Positions 51,503 through 62,594 of a stretch of DNA of 64,000 nucleotides are shown one piece after another. Position numbers and translations under genes: made by a program. Within the stretch, counting starts at the first letter, position 1, and each line of letters begins with the position of its first letter. The stretch is from Catonia carolina (lineage: Eukaryota > Arthropoda > Insecta > Hemiptera > Achilidae), in NCBI GenBank assembly GCA_035578175.1, contig JAQMRL010000007.1, positions 44,025,391 through 44,089,390 on the forward strand. Direction: 5' to 3'. The notes beneath the pieces are model-generated. The model did not search any database, was not told the origin of the DNA, and saw only the letters and a list, made by a program, of their open reading frames with translations.

Positions 51503-52377
51503 ACAGGTGTTTTATTAAGGACGCAACCCTGATTATAAGAAGGTAGAAGTAATACATCGGTAAATTTTCTGTCCCCCATCGGTATGTTGGCAACAGTGTA
51601 CTCAAGGCCAACTACTAAGACAGTTGAAATGTTCCAGTCAAGCATTAGTGTGGTGACAGCCGTCATTTTGTTATATTGTGTCAGCAATGGTTTTTTCCAA
51701 GGAAGAATGCATGTTTATTGTAGAGACTTACATAGCGAGTAAATCTTACAAATGTGTGCAAGATAAGTTTCAGTTGAAATTTCCCCTTTCTGCCGTTCCG
51801 AATAAATCGTCAATATTGCGTTTCATAAATAAATTCTGTAGAACTAGGAAGTGTACTCGATGAGAATTCACCTCGCCACCCAACAAAGTTAACCGCGGAA
51901 GTTCTCGAAGATTTGAAAAATCGTTTGACTTAATCACCTAAAAAATCGCTTAGAAGATTATCATCGCAAGCTGGGCTAACATGAACTACTGTTTTCAGAG
52001 CTACGAAAAAATTACATTTGCATTCAGAAACTATAGAAACGGAACTATTTTTTGTAGCCCTAAACCAGCAGATCGAGTGCAATTAATTTAACATTCCACC
52101 TAATAATATGCTTATCGCGTTAGCGTAACTCATGAACTGAAAGCTATGCAAGTCTCTACAATAAACACGCGTTCTTCCTTGGAAAAAACCATTGCTGACA
52201 CAATATAACGAAACAACAGCTGTCACCACACTAATGCTTAACGGGAACATTTTAACTGTCTAAGTAGTTGGCCTTGAGTACACTGCTGCCAATATACCGA
52301 TTGGGGGACAGAAAATTTACCGATGTATTATTTCTATCTTCTTATAATCAGGGTTGCATCCTTAATAAAACACCCAT
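51503..52377 (+). mobile_element. Palindromic mariner-like derivative with ~240-base inverted arms
   Basis: TA at 51501-51502 and 52378-52379. The left end ACAGGTGTTTTATTAAGGAC and right end inverted ATGGGTGTTTTATTAAGGAT continue as inverted arms to about 51745 and 52135. The arms include the transposase ATG region. The centre holds a transposase N-terminal fragment and, at 52028-52100, a piece of the ~385-bp repeat in reverse. Confidence 0.75.
51687..52030 (+). pseudogene. Mariner-like transposase N-terminal fragment
   Basis: MVFSKEECMFIVETYIASKS is the first helix-turn-helix (DUF4817-like), then FINKFCRTRKC. After frameshifts come RFEKSF and the second DNA-binding domain (SSQAG-like IIASWANMNY and YEKITFAFRNY). 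The catalytic domain is deleted. Confidence 0.6.
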
Positions 52378-52439
52378 TAATATACTCAAAGGTTGCTTAT
52401 GAATATTGTCATCCTGGTGTTATTTATATTAATTTTATA

Positions 52440-53048
52440 CAGGGTGGCGCAAAAGTCACTGCACAGTTGGTTAAAAGAAAAAATTAAAATTACAAGAAGA
52501 TGTAGTACAATAGTTTTAGCCCGTGATGTTGGTATTACAAAATGCTGATAATTACGGATATGCTTCAGAATTACGTGGTACCAGGACTCATGACATGTGC
52601 TGAAAACTTTTAAGAATCGTACTTTCAACACGATGGTGCTCCACCACATTATGCCACTGAAGTCTGCGATTATTTAAACGAAACTTTCCGAAGACAAATT
52701 ATTGGACAAAGGGCAGATATTGACATGCCTCCACGTTCACCAGATATCACGCCCATGGATTTTTTCGTATGGGGTGTCGTCAAGGACTCTGTTTATTCTA
52801 GAAAGCCTCAGACCATCGACAAAATGAAAGACTACATACACGAGGCATTTGAAGATTTGGACAGTAATACCAGACTATGCCATAGAGTGTGTAACAGTCT
52901 TCGAGAGATTTGAAAGATGTATTACTGAAGACGGAAAACAAGTTGAACATAAAAAATAATTGTAAGTTGTAAATTGTAAGTTTTTTGTAATAAAAAATAA
53001 ATTCAGCCTTTGTTTACTGTAGTGTGCAGTGACTTTTGCGCCACCCTG
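52440..53048 (+). mobile_element. Short mariner-like element with transposase C-terminal piece
   Basis: Ends CAGGGTGGCGCAAAAGTCAC and GTGACTTTTGCGCCACCCTG are perfectly inverted at the tips, flanked by TA. Inside, plus strand 52610-52912 reads FQHDGAPPHYAT, MPPRSPDITPMDFFVWG, VKDSVYSRKPQTIDK and VCNSLREI to a TGA. The HDG and PMD aspartates are present; the N-terminal half is missing. Confidence 0.85.
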
Positions 53049-53068
53049 TATATCACAATATTAATATA

Positions 53069-54423
53069 GGTGATTCAAAAAGAGCGCCGGTTTTGATATA
53101 TCAAATTAAGAGATTTATTTTATTGAAAAACTGAAAATAAATACATCAACAAGTTCATCTTACCTTCCGATTTCATGTATGAAAAATGATGTCATGCATG
53201 TGTCCTCCTCTACTGCGCTGGCACGCATCAACTCTGTCCATGAAATTGAATATTACTGCATGACAAGTTTCGACTTCCATTTGCCCGATAACTTGTCGAA
53301 TTTCCTCCTTCAAGTCATTGATGTTTCGGGGTTTATTGGCATACACTAATGACTTCAGATGACCCCAAAGATGAAAGTCACAAGGCGTCAAGTCACACGA
53401 CCTTGGTGGCCATTGATGGTCGGAATTACGAGAAATGATGCGATCCTGGAACCGTTCACGGAGCAACAACATTGTTTCTCGTGCAGCGTGACAGGTGGCA
53501 CCATCCTGCTGAAACCACAACTCGTCAATGTCCATTCCATCCAAATGACGCCACAAAAACTCCCTAATCATCATACGGTATCGGTCTCCATTTACTGTCA
53601 CGGCTTGTCCTTCTTGATTTTCAAAAAAGTAAGGGCCGATGACACCGCCCGACCAAAAGCCGCACCAAACTGTCACTCGCTGTGCATACATTTCCCTTTC
53701 ATTAACCACGCGAGGGTTTTCTAAACCCCACATACGGCAGTTCTGTTTATTAACAAAACCGTTTAAGTGGAAGTGCGCCTCATCACTGAAAATGATTTTG
53801 TTTGCGAAGGTGTCATCATTCTGCCGTTTTCTCAATACCCAGTCAACAAACTGTCGTCTCTTCTGGTGGTCTGCCACTTTCAAATGTTGCGTCAACTGAA
53901 TTTTATACGGGTGATATTGGAGATCGTACCGAAGAATTCTCCGTACAGAAGAACATCGTAAACCCAATTGTTGAAAACGGCGACGTATTGATTTTGCTGG
54001 GCTAACAGCCACACTTTCACGAACCAACGCAACGTTCTGCTCAGTTCGGCCAGAATGACGACGTCCAGAACTTTTAAGGTCGACTGTTGAACCCGTCTCA
54101 AAAAACTTTTTCATGAGCCTGCAAACTGTTGATTCATTCGGTGCTTCATTACGTCCTAGAGTACCGCGAAGTCGCCTGACAGTAGCCGCATAACTCTCTC
54201 CACTCTGGTAAAATGTTTTGACGATTAACACTCGTTGTGCAATAGTAAACTTCTCCATGGTTAGACACAGACTGCGAGAGTACTACACTGCGAACAAGAG
54301 AAACTACAACTGAATCGTTAATCGGAATGTTCTCCGAAATAGAAATGAGGTCTAACAATGTTGCCAACCGATAAACAAAAATTTACCAGCCGTTTAAAAA
54401 CCGGCGCTCTTTTTGAATCACCC
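53069..54423 (-). mobile_element. Complete Tc1/mariner-superfamily transposon
   Basis: Inverted ends GGTGATTCAAAAAGAGCGCC (and CGGTTTT beyond) at the left and its reverse complement at the right. TA occurs close outside on both sides, though the outermost two or three bases differ, so the boundaries are good to a few bases. It holds one intact ORF. Confidence 0.88.
53173..54258 (-). CDS. Intact Tc1/mariner-type transposase, DD41D-like spacing
   Basis: 361 codons with no stop. Residues about 1-60 form the first helix-turn-helix (EKFTIAQRVLIVKTFYQSGE; ESTVCRLMKKF), about 60-130 a GRRHSGRT linker and second DNA-binding domain (SIRRRFQQLGLRCSSVRRIL). The catalytic domain then gives IIFSDEAHFHLNG (first Asp), WFQQDGATCHAA (second Asp) and RSCDLTPCDFHLWGHLK (third Asp). 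By my count 41 residues separate the second and third Asp, not the 34 of classic mariner. It catalyses cut-and-paste transposition of its own element. The ATG lies about 165 bases inside the right end of the element. Being uninterrupted beside three broken relatives, it looks young. Plus-strand ORFs over it are shadows. Confidence 0.9.
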   Translation of the reverse strand: MEKFTIAQRVLIVKTFYQSGESYAATVRRLRGTLGRNEAPNESTVCRLMKKFFETGSTVDLKSSGRRHSGRTEQNVALVRESVAVSPAKSIRRRFQQLGLRCSSVRRILRYDLQYHPYKIQLTQHLKVADHQKRRQFVDWVLRKRQNDDTFANKIIFSDEAHFHLNGFVNKQNCRMWGLENPRVVNEREMYAQRVTVWCGFWSGGVIGPYFFENQEGQAVTVNGDRYRMMIREFLWRHLDGMDIDELWFQQDGATCHAARETMLLLRERFQDRIISRNSDHQWPPRSCDLTPCDFHLWGHLKSLVYANKPRNINDLKEEIRQVIGQMEVETCHAVIFNFMDRVDACQRSRGGHMHDIIFHT

Positions 54424-54720
54424 GTTATATTGTGTATATTCAAATACACATTATTTTTTTTATTTACTTTGTTATAAAATGAGTTTAATGGATGTTACTG
54501 TCGAGAAATTGATTGTTAACTCACATGATGATTCAGTTTCATCCATGAATGATCTATAAAACATCTTACAAGTTTCATTTAAACGTTGGGTTACTTTTTT
54601 CTTAATTTATGATTTTAAGTAATGAAAGAATCAACCTGCCTTATCTGTTTTAATGAAATATTTTTGTTTATATACATTTCTTTTGCCGGTAGCACATTTA
54701 TGTTTTTATTGATGTTGTTT

Positions 54721-55264
54721 AGGTCAACAGCTGAAAGATTTGTTTGAACCTCTTGGGGCTTAACTAAGTAAAATGAGAGTGAGCTGGTTTACCTTGCCTT
54801 CCTCACTGAGTGGAAAAATATGCTTATCAGCATGCCAGGCCCACCGAAAAGCATCATCTTTCCACCCTGCAAATGATACCTTCCACTTCATTCACCACAG
54901 GGTCTGGCTATATAGTGAAATTTTTTGGTTTAACGTCCGACTGTTCTGCAATTACTGCTAAAGCAGACGGTGAAAGATGAAATGATTTTTTGTAACGTAT
55001 AAAAATATGCCATGCCTGAATGGTATTCGAACCCAAGACCACATGATGAGAGGTGAGCACGTTACCAACTACGCCAATGCGACCGGCATTTTCAGAGGGG
55101 ATAACTGTGACTAGTGCCTTTTACACCTCTACCTCTTCTGATCTTAAATTGTTCAGTCTTATAATAGTCTAGACTATGATAAGAAACAGAACAATTTTTT
55201 GTAGCCCTGAAACCAGCAGATCAAGTGCAATTAACTTAACATTCCACCTGCCCGTTATGGGCAG
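54721..55264 (-). repeat. ~385-bp interspersed repeat, copy 5, split by a SINE
   Basis: Reverse orientation: AGGTCAACAGCTGAAAG at left, CACCTGCCCGTTATGGGCA at right. It is interrupted at about 54918-55093 by a tRNA-derived SINE. Confidence 0.75.
54918..55093 (-). repeat. tRNA-derived SINE nested in the repeat
   Basis: Minus strand: GCCGGTCGCATTGGCGTAGT (A-box region), GGGTTCGAATACC (B box), then a body and the tail CTTTAGCAGTAATTGCAGAA and CAGTCGGACGTTAAACC. It is the clearest copy of this SINE in the window, though not a functional tRNA. Confidence 0.75.
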
Positions 55265-55479
55265 TTATATCAATAACTATTCCTAATTCAGATAAAAAAA
55301 GCACTTTTATTGGTTAGTTACTTCAACCAACTGGGTTGGTCTGTGTGGTAGTCATCGCTGCGAGTTAGCTGATGTACGGAGTTGAAGATTCTGTGGTTAA
55401 AATTCGTGAAGGTTGTTACTTTTATTAGAATTTTAATACTAGACAGTGGTTACCAATGCACTTTGATGGTTGTGGGTTA

Positions 55480-55640
55480 CAAACATACATCACTTGTTTT
55501 TTTTACCTGTTTTTATATAATCCTACTTCCCACTGACATATTTTGGTGGATCCACTATCATCAGAGCACTTGAAAAATTTGAACTAAACTTATTTAAATT
55601 TTAGAACATACAGTACCTTCTAAATGTAAAAAACAAGTGA
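55480..55640. repeat. Relative of the foldback-arm repeat
   Basis: ACATATTTTGGTGGATCCAC and TATCATCAGAGCAC parallel 33520-33600 and 37630-37690. Confidence 0.5.
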
Positions 55641-55657
55641 TATAGCAACAAGTCAGT

Positions 55658-56558
55658 AAAAAATCTGGTGTGAAACACTCACAACTTTCTCTTGCCAATC
55701 CAAATAATGACCAATATCACCTAACATTAGTAATAAACAAAAAACTAACCTGTAAAAAAAACATCACCTTATTTTAATAAGTGAAAGACGCAAAATGAAA
55801 ATCGACCTCAGTTTGGCATAAAAATACGAAAAATCACTCTTTCACGCTAAACTAGGCTCTGTAGAGAAAAATTCTCAAAATGAAAGTTGTAAATCTTTTA
55901 ATTTCCTATAAATTTGATTATATACACTTTTGTCATAAAAATGCATACTAAGGCTGAAATCTTAAAAAAATCTATTTTTCACACATTTTTGTGAGAAAAA
56001 AATAGAAAATCGCTAATTAACGCTAAACTAAGCATTATACAAAAAAATGTTTGAAATAAGTCGTAGGTTTTTAAATTTTCTACAACTTTCATTATAAACA
56101 TTTTTGTGCTAAAATGCATATTAAAGCCGTAATCTTAAAAAAACATTTTTTTACGTGTAAACAGCCTCACCAAGAATTTCAGCAGACATGGTGCCTATTC
56201 TATCTTGTAGAGGATAAACAATTTAGTAATTGAGGTGATTTTTAAAAAAATTGTAGGACCCGTTTTTGAGAAAATCGCAAAAAATTACACGAATAAACTA
56301 CTACTTCCGGTTGACCGATTTTGATGAAAATGTTCGTGTCGGGTTCAGTAGTGCTATGTAACTTAAGTTTCAAGTTCGTACAATGTTCCGTTCTTGAGAT
56401 ATTCTGTTCACACACACACAGACCAATCGCTAAGAACATGTTTTTTGGGTTCAGGGGGTCTGAAAACGTGTAGATCCGGTGAAAACTCGATTTCGAAAAA
56501 TCTACATGAAAACAATACTTTCTTTCCTATACATTCATATAGGCAAGAGAAAGTAAAA
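55658..56558 (-). mobile_element. HINE/Helentron-like repeat, copy 7
   Basis: Reverse orientation: AAATCTGGTGTGAAACACTC at left, ATAGGCAAGAGAAAGT at right, short CACACACACA microsatellite at 56409. Confidence 0.75.
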
Positions 56559-56577
56559 ATTCAATCATAGAAGCTAA

Positions 56578-57292
56578 GGGTAGACGCACAGTGAACGCTG
56601 GTCGCAGGTACTGATTCACGGTGGTGAACGCTCAGAATAGGAGCACGTAACTACGCGCTTAACCTTCATTCAGTTGTCGGTATTCAACAAGAGTTCCAGT
56701 AGCAGCAGTGATGATGAATTATTATTCCTAATGGAAAACGCCTAAACACAATTGTTATCTTTTAAAGACAATACCGTTGTTAATGACATTATACATTTTA
56801 AAACATGATAGAGATAGGTTTTTTAAATGCATGAGAATGACTCTGGAAACATTTAATTTTGTATTGTCCAAAGTAGAACTAGTTTTCAAAAACAATGTTG
56901 CAACTTGCACAAGCAACCAATATTACTGGAAAAAAGACTTGTGATTACTTTGAACATTTTAAACGTATTTTGAACTTTTTGACTACCGATATTCAATATT
57001 ATAAAGCATTGTTTGGCCAGTAATAATCTTAAAAATTATTTTTATAAACCTATCTTATTACAATTAACAAGTTGTTATTATTTATGATACGACGCCTAGT
57101 ACACTTAGCAACCTGCTAGCAAGCAGCAGGCAGGTTTATGCAAAACAAACCAGTGAGCTGATATGCGCAGATGACCAGCACGCAGCTTTCTCCACCAGCA
57201 TTTACTGTGAGACATCCAATTAAAATATAATGGCCTATTCCTACTAGCAGGCTCCCGCTTGTAAGCAACCAGCGTTCACTGTGCACTTACCC
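56578..57292 (+). mobile_element. PIF/Harbinger-like element
   Basis: TAA flanks both ends (56575-56577, 57293-57295), the 3-base duplication typical of Harbinger. Ends GGGTAGACGCACAGTGAACG and inverted CACTGTGCACTTACCC. Within it RFFKCMRMTLETFNFVLSKV resembles the start of Harbinger transposases (FRMSxxTFxxLL); the rest is lost. Confidence 0.7.
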
Positions 57293-59076
57293 TAACACAG
57301 AAAAGAACAAGCCTTTATTTAACACATCATTGAAATTTTTCTGTTTAGCCGTTTTTGAAACAGAGCTCTTCAAACCCAAGACTTCTATTGTGAGGAGCAC
57401 TAAAGTTCATATGCATACAGGATTATAAAAAATACACAACAAAATATCAAAAAACTTTTTATTCGAACAAAACAAGGTACGTGTGTACAACATGATGACA
57501 AGGCACATAAGTGCAACTAACTTAATAGCTAAAAAAATACTCAAAACAAATACAAAAATTTCTCAGTAATCTCGATCTTAAGTCACAATGTATAAAAAGA
57601 AGGAAAGACCAACGAATTCGATTTTTTATAAATCCATTATCGCATCCAAATTTTTTTAACTAACTTTTAGCTTTTTTAACTAACAAGTAGTAAAATACTT
57701 GTTTTTCTGATGATCTATTTCTATATTTCTTCTAAATTAGTTGGCAAAATATTTAAAATCCTCAATGGACCAACTCAAAAAGCTAATTTGATTCTTGAAT
57801 TACGTTAAAACTACTAAATCAAGAATTTTTTTTGCTATATTAATACTCTTTTGTTTTTGTACAAAATCATAAAATGGTATAAAGGAGTGATCTGATGTAA
57901 TTAGTATTTATGACAACTCAGAAAAAAATTGAAACCCATGCACACAAAATTTCAGCGGAAAAGTGTTTGCAAGTTTTTAGATATTACATCTGGTTTGATC
58001 AAGAAAAATTTCACTGTCATAATGCATTTTAAATGTCTTGCCAACATTTTTCAAAACCATTTTAACCATCATTCATTATTTATAAAAATTGTTATTGATA
58101 AGTGTTATCACTCTACCTCTTAGCTGAGTAAATATAAAAAATAAAAATATAAGTAAAAAAATAAAAATATAAGAAATAACACTTTTTTAATTTAGCAATT
58201 AACATTTTTTACTTAAGCCTTCATCAACGTTGTGACATCAAAAATTAACATTTTGGCACCACACAAAATACTTCACTTCATCATAGTATTTTAATGTAAA
58301 TTTCATAAATAAAAAAATTATAAAAAGCCAGAAACTTATAAACTCTGTGATTCAGTGGGCTTATCTATTGATATAAAAGTAAGAGTAATTGCTAATAACT
58401 TAAGAAAATTATGATTGTTGATTAAATAATTACCGTAGTTTAGTTTTTACAAGAGAATCCAACCAATAAACAACAATTATACGTGTTAATAAATTATGGT
58501 TTACCATAATTCTGATTTATGATAATACACCAGTTTTCACCTTACAAGTGATATAACGATTCTCTATACACAAAAGATTTTAGAATTCTTTGTAAACACT
58601 TACAAATTCCTAAATAAGCAGCCAAACAACTTTTCTTTCTTACTTAGATGCTAACAAAAAATACTGAATACTTACGGTGCCAAAAATGTGAAAAAATTGT
58701 TTATTATACACACATTACAAAAACACTAAAATTAGGAACAACCAACGATAGACAAATAAATGTCATTAATAAAGAACTTTGTAATAATAATAATAATAAT
58801 AATAATCAGTCAACAGTGTAATGTAAGCAGGTACATAACACTTTTTATCTTATATACAAATCAAAGACTAATAAGTTCTAATAAAAGAATTAAATGTACA
58901 TAACACTACCAGAAAGAAAAGTGAAAATATTAATTCTGGCCTCTAAAGACATTCATCAACAGCAGTTGGTTCCTGTAATACATATTCTGTTCTGATCTGG
59001 AACAATATTAGTCAAGGTGGGTCCTAAACATTTTAGACAACAATGAAAAGTTTTTTTTATTCAGTAATGAGATATA
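57293..59076. other. No gene seen
   Basis: AT-rich; an AAT microsatellite at 58785-58806. The ORF at 57929-58123 has no recognisable features. Confidence 0.4.
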
Positions 59077-59567
59077 CAGTGGAACATGGTTAACATGAAA
59101 CGAACAACGTGAAAACAAGAGAGATGGAGAAACAAAAATTTATGTACATGATAGTATGAATAAACTTTGCTAATATGCATACAACATAAAATGTATTTAT
59201 TGAAAACACTAGTTGGTAATTACATGAAAATATTTTCTTTAACATCGGTATTTCCTGATTTTATTTTTATAATACAATACTAAATTCAAGTAACACAATT
59301 AGAACTAGCGATTATTGTTTTTATAATAGTAACATCAATATATTTTATTTTCAACAATATTCGAATTTATTAATGTAGTAATGAAAGCATGGAAGTTTTC
59401 GATTATTTTAAAAGATTAGATCATCGTGCGGTGTATGTATGGGCAATGTTTGTCAGGAAGAACTTTTGCAGTAACTATAAATAAACAGTAATGTCACCAA
59501 AACAGTATGCGTTTCGTATTAATAATTATTTAGTGTTAGGCGTTTTCATGTTAACTGTATTCCACTG
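59077..59567. mobile_element. Pogo-like MITE
   Basis: TA at 59075-59076 and 59568-59569. Ends CAGTGGAACATGGTTAACAT and inverted ATGTTAACTGTATTCCACTG. 491 bases, non-coding. Confidence 0.7.
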
Positions 59568-61114
59568 TAATTACTGTGCATCTACAAGAACCAAATTTTT
59601 TTGTAATAACTAATTAGAAAATAATTAATTACAAAGTACAAAGTAATTTGTAAACCCAGATTAGAATGTTCACTTTTCTCTGGAACTAAATATAACGATT
59701 AACTCAGCGCTCCTATTTCTTAAAAATAATTTATAAAAATACAAAAATAAATTTTTACGTATACATTTGTTTTGATACTTACAATCGAATGTACAATACG
59801 CATTTATAATTCTAAAAATTACACATTCACAATTCACACCTCTAAAATCCTGTCACACAATCCAAAATTAAACTCGCAATCAAACACACAATCACACGCT
59901 CCAGAATCTTAACTCACAGTCACAATCCCTGTATGGTTTTATAAAAATATGATTTTATAATTCACACTGACAGTACAAAAGAAGACGTAATTAATTAATT
60001 AAATTTCTTAAAATGAAATTCTAATTAAAGTATCCACCAGAAAGGCAGTTAAATACTAATACAAATAATAGAATCAATTCTTAAAATAAAAAGGCGGTTG
60101 ATCAAGAACAAATTCACCAAACCATTAATGATCTGGTTTGAAATTTAATTTTCAATAATGCACAAACTGCATTTCACTCGGTTGATTTAATAGAATTACC
60201 GCACTTTATAGATTTGAAATTTAATTGTCAATAATACCTAAACTGCATCAAACTTATAATTAAAAAGATCACGATTCAAAAAAAGTACATTTAACTTGCT
60301 TGATTTAATAGAATTACTGCACTTGAAACACTTTATTTATTGTATTTCAATTCAAGATACGCACAAAACTCCGCAAAATCTTGTTCCTGGAACAAACAAA
60401 AATTGTTTTCACATCGCAATAATATTGCCTGTCTACAAGCTGGACAGACTGATAACATGAATGTGTTATCAGTCTAGTCAACTGCATTAAAATTATTTAC
60501 TTTTAAGACATTTGTGCACTACAACTGAGGACCCAATATAATGTTGTACATGTGCTGATCAATTCAATGTTATTTAAATATAAGTAACTTTTTTTATTTA
60601 ACTCATTTCGCAGTTCAATAATAATAATGATAATATTCATGATGAATTACAATTTCGGCATGTTAGAGCAAAAATATGAACTTTTTTGTGCTTATGAATA
60701 TTTCATGCCGACTAGCGAACGGAAAACAAAACCGATTCTTATGTTTGTATATTCAAAATATCTGTACCTAAAAAAATTATTTAGGCTTCCAAATTTTACT
60801 CAATTTTTTCTATCTGGACACTTGAGTTGGAACTGATGAAACTACACGGTCTTCAATTTCATTTTAATTATGTTAATATAGTTTGTAGTGGTATGACTAA
60901 GAGCAGACTCCCTTGTAAACAAATTGGCTAAGCTGATCATTGAAAAAAATTTGGATGGTTTAAAGTTGGATATCACTAGCACAAAGATATTTAAAGATAG
61001 GATGAGAGTTTTGACAGAAGAGAAGTGAGGCCATTGCAACTGGAAAATATTCAGTTAAAAGACGAGGGAAGTGACAAGGGCTGCAAGGATTGTAAGAGCT
61101 GTTCGAACCAATTA
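59568..61114. other. No gene seen; small local repeats
   Basis: 60135-60330 repeats GAAATTTAATT..CAATAAT and TTGATTTAATAGAATTAC two to three times. 60446-60475 is a hairpin (AGACTGATAACA / TGTTATCAGTCT, six-base loop). Confidence 0.5.
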
Positions 61115-61919
61115 CAGTAATCCCTTGGTATCCGCGGGTTTCATCCGTGGGCCTAAAACCTTAAAATACGCACGTTTTCTCACCTTGTGTACACCATACT
61201 TGGTTGGGAAGTCATACAATTCTGAAAACGTGTTTGAATAAATGTTTTGGCATCCATATCATGTTGATTCACACACTAGTATAGTGACAGCCGCCATGAG
61301 CCAAGCTAAATTTCCGCGTAATGTACGTAGTGAGGGCGTTACTGGGTACCGGGGGCCCCGCCAGTAACACCCCACCCTCACCGCCATACATACGCCTAGG
61401 CACCATACTGTAATTTCTCCAAACATTTTCCTCCATGTCAGTCTAACTTCTTCATACATACGTACAGTTCTTTGCTTGTTCGACGATCCTGAAATGAAGC
61501 CAAGCATTTCTTCACAAACCATCAACGAGATACTCAGCATGGCAACGCATTGGCTGACCACGGGTTGGAGACGGATCCGGTCATGGAAAGGGCCCTTCAA
61601 TTTAAAAGAGGACTCAGGAGCTGATGATACCATACGAAGAAGTCCACAAGGAGTTTGAAAAGAAGAAGAAGCAAAGAGCCATAACTATTTTAGAGCAACT
61701 TAAATTTTTTATGCGTACATTACTGTATTTATTAAATATTCATAGATTATAATAATGGTAAAATGTTCCTAAAACTATTAAACATTCAAAACGACTACAG
61801 GACTTTACCTTTAGAACCTAACCCCATCTTTTCGTTCATATAAGGTATCATTATCCACAGTTTTACGAACCGCGGTAACCCTCCGGAACGTAACCCCCGC
61901 GGATGACGAGGGATTACTG
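61115..61919 (+). mobile_element. Tigger/pogo-like element, internally rearranged
   Basis: TA at 61113-61114 and 61920-61921. Ends CAGTAATCCCTTGGTATCCG and inverted CGGATGACGAGGGATTACTG. 61620-61720 plus strand reads IPYEEVHKEFEKKKKQRAIT, like the Lys-rich C-terminus of Tigger transposases. 61264-61600 is GC-richer and unassigned; its minus-strand 124-codon ORF is of uncertain meaning. Confidence 0.7.
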
Positions 61920-61921
61920 TA

Positions 61922-61992
61922 CATTTGCTTCTGCATATGAAATTATTTTTCGCTTGATCGCTGCATCATAATGTACCTGCTTTGAGGCCATT
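61922..61992 (-). pseudogene. Pogo-type transposase N-terminal fragment
   Basis: Minus strand: MASKQVHYDAAIKRKIISYA then EAN, matching the start of the pogo/Tigger DNA-binding domain (MAxKRKxYDAxFKLKVIxYA). It is cut off exactly where the 61115-61919 element is inserted. Confidence 0.5.
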
Positions 61993-62594
61993 TCAACATT
62001 CTCTTGTACAACAAACCAAAACAAAAACCAATGAGTTAAACTGTAGTATACTTTTACATACCTATGTGTGTTAGCTAGTACCACGGTATTTGTAAACAAT
62101 CGTACACACATTATAATACAAAACACACCCTTAGAATGACTAACAAAACCTACTAGGAATAGCTAAGGTAGTAACTCACTTTTACTCAAAACAGAAAGAT
62201 CACCCCCACCCTTACATGGTCAATGACCTGGCTTACTCATCTCACAAGTTAAATCGTCAGCGCTGTAAACAGATAGCTACGGTAAACCATTGTTCGGTCA
62301 TGTTTGCTTCTTTCATCCCATTGTGGGTATATTGCTCATCGACAGCAATTGTAAGACTCCATCAATTTTTAAAAAGATTTTTATTATAAAAAAGTGCATC
62401 TTAGAATCGATGAAATACATTATTATTATTAAAAATTAGCTGAGAGGAGCGTACATGCCAAATTTGAAAACTACACAAATTAATTTCACCAAAAATGCTA
62501 AATACCCTGGGTCATTTATACGACACCTACAGACAAAGCACAGGAAAAAATGACAGAAAAATAATTAAATAGAGAACTTTGCTCGATCACTTAC
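61993..62594. other. Probable CDC123 intron; no exon seen
   Basis: The short last exon expected for a CDC123-like gene (about 20-30 codons) could not be identified. Confidence 0.35.

Noticed and set aside
51337..51687. 116-codon minus-strand ORF with secreted-protein look
   Set aside because: It lies across the inverted arm of a mariner derivative and its complement in the other arm is broken.
50118..52395. ATACTCAAAGGTTG present at both about 50118 and 52382
   Set aside because: Only about 15 bases and AT-rich; not enough to claim a duplication or excision footprint.
53359..54005. Several plus-strand ORFs
   Set aside because: Complements of the intact transposase gene.
54918..55093. Possible tRNA gene (A and B boxes)
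   Set aside because: The stems do not pair as a cloverleaf and it has a repeated non-tRNA tail, so it is a SINE.
61259..61633. 124-codon minus-strand ORF
   Set aside because: It has protein-like composition but sits inside a TIR-bounded element and no motif could be named; not called as a gene.
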